From positions 981 through 11,941 of the forward strand of contig JAJBVU010000070.1 of assembly GCA_020859645.1 (NCBI GenBank): a DNA stretch of 10,961 nt. The letters are read 5' to 3'. A program made the translations under genes and the position numbers. Shown here piece after piece: positions 7,578-10,961 of this stretch. Source of the stretch: Eubacterium sp. GTDB taxonomy: Bacteria; Bacillota; Clostridia; Lachnospirales; CAG-274. Within the stretch, counting starts at the first letter, position 1, and each line of letters opens with the position of its first letter. The notes below the pieces were generated by a model. The model was not told the origin of the DNA, did no database searches, and was given only the letters and a program-made list of their open reading frames with translations.

Positions 7578-7997
7578 ATGGCGGACAATCATTCAAAAGA
7601 AGTTCGAAGCATGAATATGTCACACATCAGAAGCAAGGATTCCAAACCGGAAGAGAAAGTAAGAAAATATCTGTTTTCACGCGGTCTTCGATACAGAAAA
7701 AACGACCGCAGATTTCCGGGTTGTCCGGATTTGGTGTTTCCAAAATATAAAACCATTGTATTTGTAAACGGCTGTTTTTGGCACCACCATAACTGCAGCA
7801 GATTTGTTTGGCCTGCATCAAATACAGAATATTGGCACCGTAAAATTGACAAAAATGTTGAACGCGATGCTCAAAATACACATATTCTTAAAGAACATGG
7901 CTGGAATGTTATTACAATATGGGAGTGCGAGCTTAAAGGGACTGCCGCCGACGAAAATCTGCGTAACCTTTATAATGCCATCATAGAAAACAGCTAA
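7578..7997 (+). CDS. vsr: Very short patch repair (Vsr) mismatch endonuclease
   Basis: The 139-residue protein matches Vsr along its length: RSMNMSHIRSKDSKPEEKVRK, then PGCPDLVF with the catalytic Asp, NGCFWHHHNC with the zinc-binding Cys and His residues, and VITIWECEL at the end. Vsr nicks next to T in T:G mismatches that arise when 5-methylcytosine is deaminated, and it usually accompanies a C5-cytosine methyltransferase; CglI and NgoAVII also have a V protein. I start at ATG 7578 after AAGGTG, because the in-frame ATG at 7524 would add 18 non-Vsr residues that overlap the previous gene. The residue before GCFW is Asn, where E. coli Vsr has His64; other Vsr proteins vary here. It is the last gene of the rightward train and faces the methyltransferase M1 across a terminator. 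Confidence 0.95.
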   Translation: MADNHSKEVRSMNMSHIRSKDSKPEEKVRKYLFSRGLRYRKNDRRFPGCPDLVFPKYKTIVFVNGCFWHHHNCSRFVWPASNTEYWHRKIDKNVERDAQNTHILKEHGWNVITIWECELKGTAADENLRNLYNAIIENS

Positions 7998-8001
7998 TAT
8001 T

Positions 8002-8056
8002 AAAAAAACGGAGAATTGCGAAAAATTGAAATTGCGCAATGCCTCCGTCTTTTATT
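8002..8056. terminator. Bidirectional rho-independent terminator between vsr and M1
   Basis: The arms ACGGAG plus ATTGCG (8008-8013, 8015-8020) pair with CGCAAT plus CTCCGT (8035-8040, 8043-8048), with a small bulge. A7 precedes the stem and a T-rich run follows it, so it has a T tail on both strands. It lies exactly between two convergent genes, and the M1 stop codon falls within its right flank. Confidence 0.85.
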
Positions 8057-9104
8057 CATTTATGTTTGCTTCAACAGACAAATAATCTATACCGGCAAAT
8101 GATTTCAGTATGGCTTCAAAAATAATTTTTGCTCCTTTGCAGGGAACCGCCATACCGATTTGTTTGCGGACGCTTTCCTTGCTCCCGATAAACACATAAT
8201 CATCAGGAAATGTCTGAAGTCTCGCTCTTTCTCGGTTAGTCAACGCACGTGGCTCCTCCCAATGATATATATGTGTTCCGCCGCCGCCGCTTCCCGTTAC
8301 CGTATATGACGGCTTGTTCGGATCAAGACGCTTATATATTTGACTGATTCTTGCGCCTTTTATATGTAGCTGAAGTTCCTCCGGCAAATCTGCAGTAAAT
8401 GCATTTTGGCCGGGAAGAATGTGTTTCAGCCTGCGCACAACCATATCCGATTGTTTGGTCAGTTCATTATTAGGGGCATTTTCCGGTATAGGCGGATTTT
8501 CTATTGCATTTTTACAAGTGTTATCTATATCCTTATATGGTTCGGGAGACGGTACCCTGTACGTAACATCAATATCATTTCTGATGCCGACTATAATAAG
8601 TCTGTGTCTTGCCTGCGGAACACCGTATTCTTCAAATTTATATAAGTGAGGAGTAATTTTATATCCGGCACCTTGCAGTTCATCTAAAATTTTAGCAAAT
8701 GCTCTTCCCTCGTTTGCATTACGAAGTCCGCCTACATTTTCAGCCAAAAACCACATTGGCGTAAATTTTTTTAAGGCAGTAACTCCATATGAATAGAGCG
8801 GTCCATAAACACCGTCCATTCCTTTCTGCTCACCTACAACACTATAATCGTTGCAGGGAAAACCAAATGCCAACACATCAATCTCCGACAATTTATCCAT
8901 ATTGAGTTTTCTGACATCCTCATGATAAACAGTCTGCGGCGCAGAAGGACATATATTATGGCGGTATGTCTCACAAGTGCTTGCATCATAATCGTTGGCC
9001 CACTGATGTACAATTTTATATTCGGGATTTCCTATGTCGGCATTAACCGCACCCCATGCAATTCCTCCGGGACCGCAAAATAATTCGCCTAATTTGTATA
9101 TCAT
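8052..9104 (-). CDS. C5-cytosine DNA methyltransferase M1
   Basis: All main motifs of a DNA (cytosine-5) methyltransferase are present in the 350-residue protein: motif I LFCGPGG (8-14, S-adenosylmethionine binding), catalytic PC in GFPCNDYS (C84), ENV at 122-124, QARHR at 164-168, a target recognition stretch up to about 270, then ALTNRERARLQTFPDDY and QIGMAVP. It transfers a methyl group to carbon 5 of cytosine in a specific site and is the likely cognate M of the CglI-like nuclease, whose site it would protect. I start at ATG 9104 because AAGGAGG stands 9 bases before it; the in-frame ATG at 9134 lies inside the regulator gene and lacks support. It follows the HTH gene by 1 base and is transcribed with it. 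Recognition site cannot be read. Confidence 0.95.
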   Translation of the reverse strand: MIYKLGELFCGPGGIAWGAVNADIGNPEYKIVHQWANDYDASTCETYRHNICPSAPQTVYHEDVRKLNMDKLSEIDVLAFGFPCNDYSVVGEQKGMDGVYGPLYSYGVTALKKFTPMWFLAENVGGLRNANEGRAFAKILDELQGAGYKITPHLYKFEEYGVPQARHRLIIVGIRNDIDVTYRVPSPEPYKDIDNTCKNAIENPPIPENAPNNELTKQSDMVVRRLKHILPGQNAFTADLPEELQLHIKGARISQIYKRLDPNKPSYTVTGSGGGGTHIYHWEEPRALTNRERARLQTFPDDYVFIGSKESVRKQIGMAVPCKGAKIIFEAILKSFAGIDYLSVEANINE

Positions 9105-9105
9105 A

Positions 9106-9456
9106 TTATGCGTCCTCCTTTGATATTTTGTCACTACGTTCTTTTGATAGTGTAAAATCTATATATTGCTGCACATCAGATAATTCCGATTCAGTCAAAC
9201 TGACAATACCATGAAGTCTGTTGGTATAATTAATATCTTCCTCTGTTATATAGCCCGCTGCCAAAAGAATTTCAAACGGGTGAAACTTGAGTACTTTTGC
9301 GATTTTGCACAGAATATCCCAATTAGGAGTTTTTCTTTTACCATTTTCAATTTTCATTATTTCACTGTCGCTGACTCCACAAGCAACCCCAAGTTTTTTT
9401 TGTGACATTCCTGCGGCAACTCGTTTTTCCTTTATCATTTGCCCTATGGCAACCAT
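9106..9456 (-). CDS. XRE-family HTH regulator in the methyltransferase operon
   Basis: The 116-residue protein has an XRE domain at residues about 4-58 (IGQMIKEKRVAAGMSQKKLGVACGVSDSEIMKIENGKR) and an acidic helical C-terminus. I start at ATG 9456. The frame is open to 9543, but that stretch contains a consensus promoter (-10 at 9480-9475), so longer starts would precede the transcription start. The leader would be only about 12 bases, with GGGGTG as a possible weak ribosome site. Its stop lies 1 base before the M1 start, so the two are translationally coupled. The layout resembles a C protein or self-regulating repressor of a restriction-modification system. An A8 run within the codons for QKK is in frame here. 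The operator is probably the element shared by this promoter and that of M2. Confidence 0.88.
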   Translation of the reverse strand: MVAIGQMIKEKRVAAGMSQKKLGVACGVSDSEIMKIENGKRKTPNWDILCKIAKVLKFHPFEILLAAGYITEEDINYTNRLHGIVSLTESELSDVQQYIDFTLSKERSDKISKEDA

Positions 9457-9471
9457 AATTCCACACCCCAT

Positions 9472-9489
9472 TTTATTATAGCACATATG
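9472..9489 (-). promoter_or_regulatory. Candidate operator, copy 1 (overlaps the -10 box)
   Basis: The plus-strand sequence TTTATTATAGCACATATG recurs at 10582-10599 with one change. The part AGCACATATGCT (9480-9491) is a near-perfect palindrome. Placement over the -10 box and spacer fits repression by the HTH protein encoded directly downstream. Confidence 0.5.
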
Positions 9490-9503
9490 CTGCTTTTTGT
9501 CAA
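9475..9503 (-). promoter_or_regulatory. Consensus sigma-A promoter for the HTH-M1 operon
   Basis: On the minus strand TTGACA (9503-9498) and TATAAT (9480-9475) are separated by exactly 17 bases, a full match to the vegetative consensus. The expected transcript start is near 9468, which excludes translation starts at 9471 or upstream and supports ATG 9456. Such a strong core promoter suits fast methyltransferase expression that is then held down by the HTH protein. Confidence 0.9.
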
Positions 9504-9536
9504 GTGTTTTTATAAAATTTGCTGCCAAAAAGCAGC
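9489..9536. repeat. 11-base inverted repeat upstream of the HTH-M1 operon
   Basis: GCTGCTTTTTG at 9489-9499 is the exact inverse of CAAAAAGCAGC at 9526-9536. The left arm lies in the promoter spacer and -35 region. Two binding sites for a dimeric regulator, or a loop between them, are possible. Three GCTGC/GCAGC sites fall within 48 bases (9489, 9521, 9532). Confidence 0.6.
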
Positions 9537-9541
9537 AAAAC
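9511..9541 (-). terminator. Possible terminator of the M2 gene
   Basis: On the minus strand an 8-base stem TTTGCTGC / GCAGCAAA (9539-9532 and 9525-9518) with a 6-base loop is followed by TTTTATAAAA. It lies about 55 bases after the restored M2 stop and just before the next promoter. The stem is AT-rich at its base, so it may equally be an operator. Confidence 0.45.
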
Positions 9542-9593
9542 AATCAATTTTTTTCAAAATTCACTGTTAGACAACTTCCATTGACGGAACTTT

Positions 9594-10551
9594 TTATTCA
9601 CACTCCATACTTTTCAAAATATTTTCCGCAATTCGTTTTATTACAGGTACACAAACAGAATTTCCTATTTGTTTATATGCGCTTTCTATAGTTATCGTAT
9701 TCGGAAAATAGAATTTTTTTTTCAAATCCCTGAAGCGCCAAGCACTCACGGAGCGTCAATTTTCTGTATCCGAAATCATCTTTAACGATGGGAATTCTGT
9801 TTTTGCATACTCCCATGTCTGCAACTAATGTTGGACAAAGCGGATATTTTGTTCTGCGTATGCGTCCGCCGAACATATTATATATGCGGCCTTTTTCCCT
9901 CACGACACGCTTAAAGGTTTTATACAACGCATCGTCTTTTGTGTAATAGTATATCTCGTGCTGCTTTTTATGTATGTCCACTATATCGCTCACTTTGACT
10001 GTCAGCTCAACCGGCTTCGGGAACGAAAATCTGTCACAGTCCTCAAGATCTCGGAATGCGGCGATGTAAATCCTGTTACGCGTCTGCGGAACGTTCCCGT
10101 ACTCGTTGGCAGGGAGCAGGGCATACTTGACGTAGTACCCGAACTGCAAAAGCGTTGTGCCCACCACAAGAAAAGTCTTTCCGTCATCGTGATTTAAAAG
10201 ATTAGGCACATTCTCAAGGAAAACAACCCTCGGGCGCTTTTCGTCTATAATTCGAGCGATTTCAAAAAATAAATTTCCACGCCTGTCCTGAAACCCGCGC
10301 TGTTTTCCGGCAATAGAAAACGGCTGACAAGGGAAACCCGCCGCAAGCACATCAAAGTCCGGTATGCTGGCGGCGGCTATTTTGCGAATATCGCCCTGAA
10401 CCAAATAGCTGTCGCCGAAATTGTGTCTGTATGTTTTGCAGGCGGCATCATCAATCTCATTTGCCCACACTATCTCAAATCCTGCCTGCTTAAATCCAAG
10501 ACATATACCGCCGATTCCGGCGAACAAGCTCGCCACCTTGTATTTTTCCAT
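9594..10551 (-). CDS. C5-cytosine DNA methyltransferase M2, frameshifted at an A9 tract (phase-off or broken)
   Basis: The uninterrupted frame (10551-9673, 292 residues) shows motif I LFAGIGG (9-15), the catalytic loop GFPCQPFS (C75), ENV (113-115), QTRNR (156-160) and the motif IX region RKLTLRECLALQGFE. It then runs into a poor tail and stops without motif X. Motif X is present in another frame down to a TAA at 9594-9596: AYKQIGNSVCVPVIKRIAENI. Reading the A9 run at 9714-9722 as A8 joins the two smoothly (QGFEKKFYFPNTITIESAYKQIGNS) and gives a normal protein of about 318 residues. As written, the enzyme is probably inactive. Either the tract switches the gene on and off by slippage, or it is a fixed mutation or read error. 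The first two thirds are richer in GC than the rest. No second nuclease gene is seen beside it. Confidence 0.88.
9714..9722 (-). repeat. A9 tract that sets the M2 reading frame
   Basis: Nine A residues on the coding strand follow GGATTTG. With nine, M2 stops at 9673; with eight, it continues through motif X to 9594. This is a classical layout for slipped-strand phase variation, but also a typical homopolymer error. Confidence 0.8.
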
Positions 10552-10561
10552 TGTTTAAAGA

Positions 10562-10566
10562 CCTTT
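10562..10566 (-). promoter_or_regulatory. Weak ribosome binding site of M2
   Basis: AAAGG on the minus strand lies 10 bases before the ATG at 10551. It is weaker than the AAGGAGG of M1, but the start is supported by motif I beginning at residue 9, as usual for this family. Confidence 0.55.
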
Positions 10567-10581
10567 CATGTGATTTTGGAA

Positions 10582-10599
10582 TTTATTATAGCACTTATG
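10582..10599 (-). promoter_or_regulatory. Candidate operator, copy 2 (overlaps the -10 box of M2)
   Basis: TTTATTATAGCACTTATG (plus strand) matches the copy at 9472-9489 in 17 of 18 positions and has the same position relative to the -10 box. About six of the shared bases are expected from any -10 box; the other eleven are not. Confidence 0.5.
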
Positions 10600-10612
10600 T
10601 GGGATATTTCAA
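10585..10612 (-). promoter_or_regulatory. Sigma-A type promoter of M2
   Basis: TTGAAA (10612-10607) and a perfect TATAAT (10590-10585) are separated by 16 bases on the minus strand, about 34 bases before the M2 start codon. The -35 box is one base from consensus. Confidence 0.75.
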
Positions 10613-10784
10613 TAAGCAGAATTAACACGCTTCCCTAATAAGTGTTGGAGGTTGGATAATTGTCAAAAAATCCAGTTCTTCTCGTTTAATTTACGTTCAT
10701 TAACCAGATGAACATTTTTAATCTATATGCCAGTTTTAGTAATGATAATCATATTCTCAATAATTCATTCTTGCATATTACATT
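10613..10784. other. AT-rich intergenic stretch, no gene seen
   Basis: I see no coding frame of useful length. The only structure is a weak hairpin, GTTCAT (10695-10700) with ATGAAC (10708-10713) and a 7-base loop followed by ATTTTT on the plus strand. It lies downstream of the leftward partial gene at 10785 and might help end its transcript, though the T tail points the other way. Confidence 0.4.
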
Positions 10785-10961
10785 CTAAATCCAGATTTCG
10801 TTTTGATTTTCCTCCACAGCGTCAAGCATAGAGTCACACGCTTCAAGAAAATTTAATATAGCTTTAAGAAATAAATAAATATTCTTCAGGTCTACACATT
10901 TATTATCAAAACGATATTCCAGACTATATGATGTTGGATATCGAAATATATCACCGTTTTT
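10785..10961 (-). CDS. C-terminal end of an unrecognised leftward gene (partial)
   Basis: The minus strand is open from the right edge to a TAG at 10787-10785 and encodes 58 residues: it begins KNGDIFRYPTSYSLEYRF, continues with NKCVDLKNIYLFLKAILNFLEACDSMLDAVEE and ends NQNEIWI. The composition (regular hydrophobic spacing, acidic helix near the end) is that of a folded alpha-helical C-terminus rather than of random frame. The start lies outside the window. I do not recognise a family; a helical domain of a defence or regulatory protein is possible but not shown. It reads in the same direction as both methyltransferases, with about 170 bases before the M2 promoter, so it is likely a separate unit. 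Confidence 0.55.
   Translation of the reverse strand, partial: KNGDIFRYPTSYSLEYRFDNKCVDLKNIYLFLKAILNFLEACDSMLDAVEENQNEIWI

Noticed and set aside
9105..9134. ATG 9134 as start of M1
   Set aside because: It lies within the HTH gene; ATG 9104 has AAGGAGG at ideal distance and puts motif I at the normal position.
9457..9543. Longer N-terminus for the XRE protein
   Set aside because: The stretch contains a complete consensus promoter, so it is not in the transcript made from it.
9594..9672. Tail beyond the M2 stop as separate noncoding DNA
   Set aside because: It encodes motif X of the same methyltransferase in a shifted frame, so it belongs to M2.
10695..10720. Firm terminator call for the hairpin GTTCAT/ATGAAC
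   Set aside because: The stem has six pairs, is AT-rich, and its T tail lies on the strand without an upstream gene.
1..10961. CRISPR array, tRNA, rRNA or insertion sequence
   Set aside because: I saw no regularly spaced repeats, no tRNA-like cloverleaf, no rRNA sequence and no transposase or terminal repeats.

Overview
The window looks like a defence island from an AT-rich Gram-positive bacterium, most likely Clostridia-like. The base composition is low in GC, the genes carry strong AGGAGG-type ribosome binding sites with short gaps, and one promoter matches the sigma-A consensus exactly. This placement is an inference; no taxonomic marker gene is present.

Positions 1-7997 hold one tightly packed rightward gene train with gaps of 3 to 19 bases. 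In order: the end of an unrecognised protein (ORF1, cut by the left edge or starting at an A15 tract); a 210-residue unknown protein started by TTG; a 794-residue ABC-type AAA_13 (PrrC/RloC-like) ATPase; a 67-residue Cro/C1 HTH protein; a PLD-family endonuclease of the NgoFVII/BfiI type with a B3-like DNA-binding tail; a DEAD-Z1 helicase-like ATPase; a 314-residue protein that looks like a catalytically dead copy of the endonuclease; and a Vsr mismatch endonuclease. A hairpin at 8002-8056 probably ends transcription from both sides.

Positions 8052-10612 read leftward. A C5-cytosine methyltransferase (M1) is co-transcribed with its own HTH regulator from a perfect promoter. Upstream of these lies a second C5-cytosine methyltransferase (M2). 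Its reading frame is broken at an A9 tract; with eight A residues it would read through to a normal motif X. Both leftward promoters share an 18-base element that is 17/18 identical and overlaps the -10 box, so the HTH protein may control both methyltransferases. Positions 10785-10961 hold the end of another leftward gene that runs out of the window.

The core is recognisable: R (PLD plus B3), H/N (DEAD-Z1), V (Vsr) and M (C5 methyltransferase) are the parts of the ATP-dependent CglI/NgoAVII restriction-modification class. Three things are not part of the CglI/NgoAVII make-up as I know it: a pseudo-nuclease second B3 protein, a possibly phase-variable second methyltransferase, and an upstream module of ORF1, ORF2 and an AAA_13 ATPase. 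ORF1 ends with, and ORF2 begins with, the same VNQxAxKIYNI motif, which resembles the paired motifs of bacterial amyloid signalling. I suggest a restriction system that carries its own guard module, comparable in layout to PrrC inside the EcoprrI locus; this joint function is inference.
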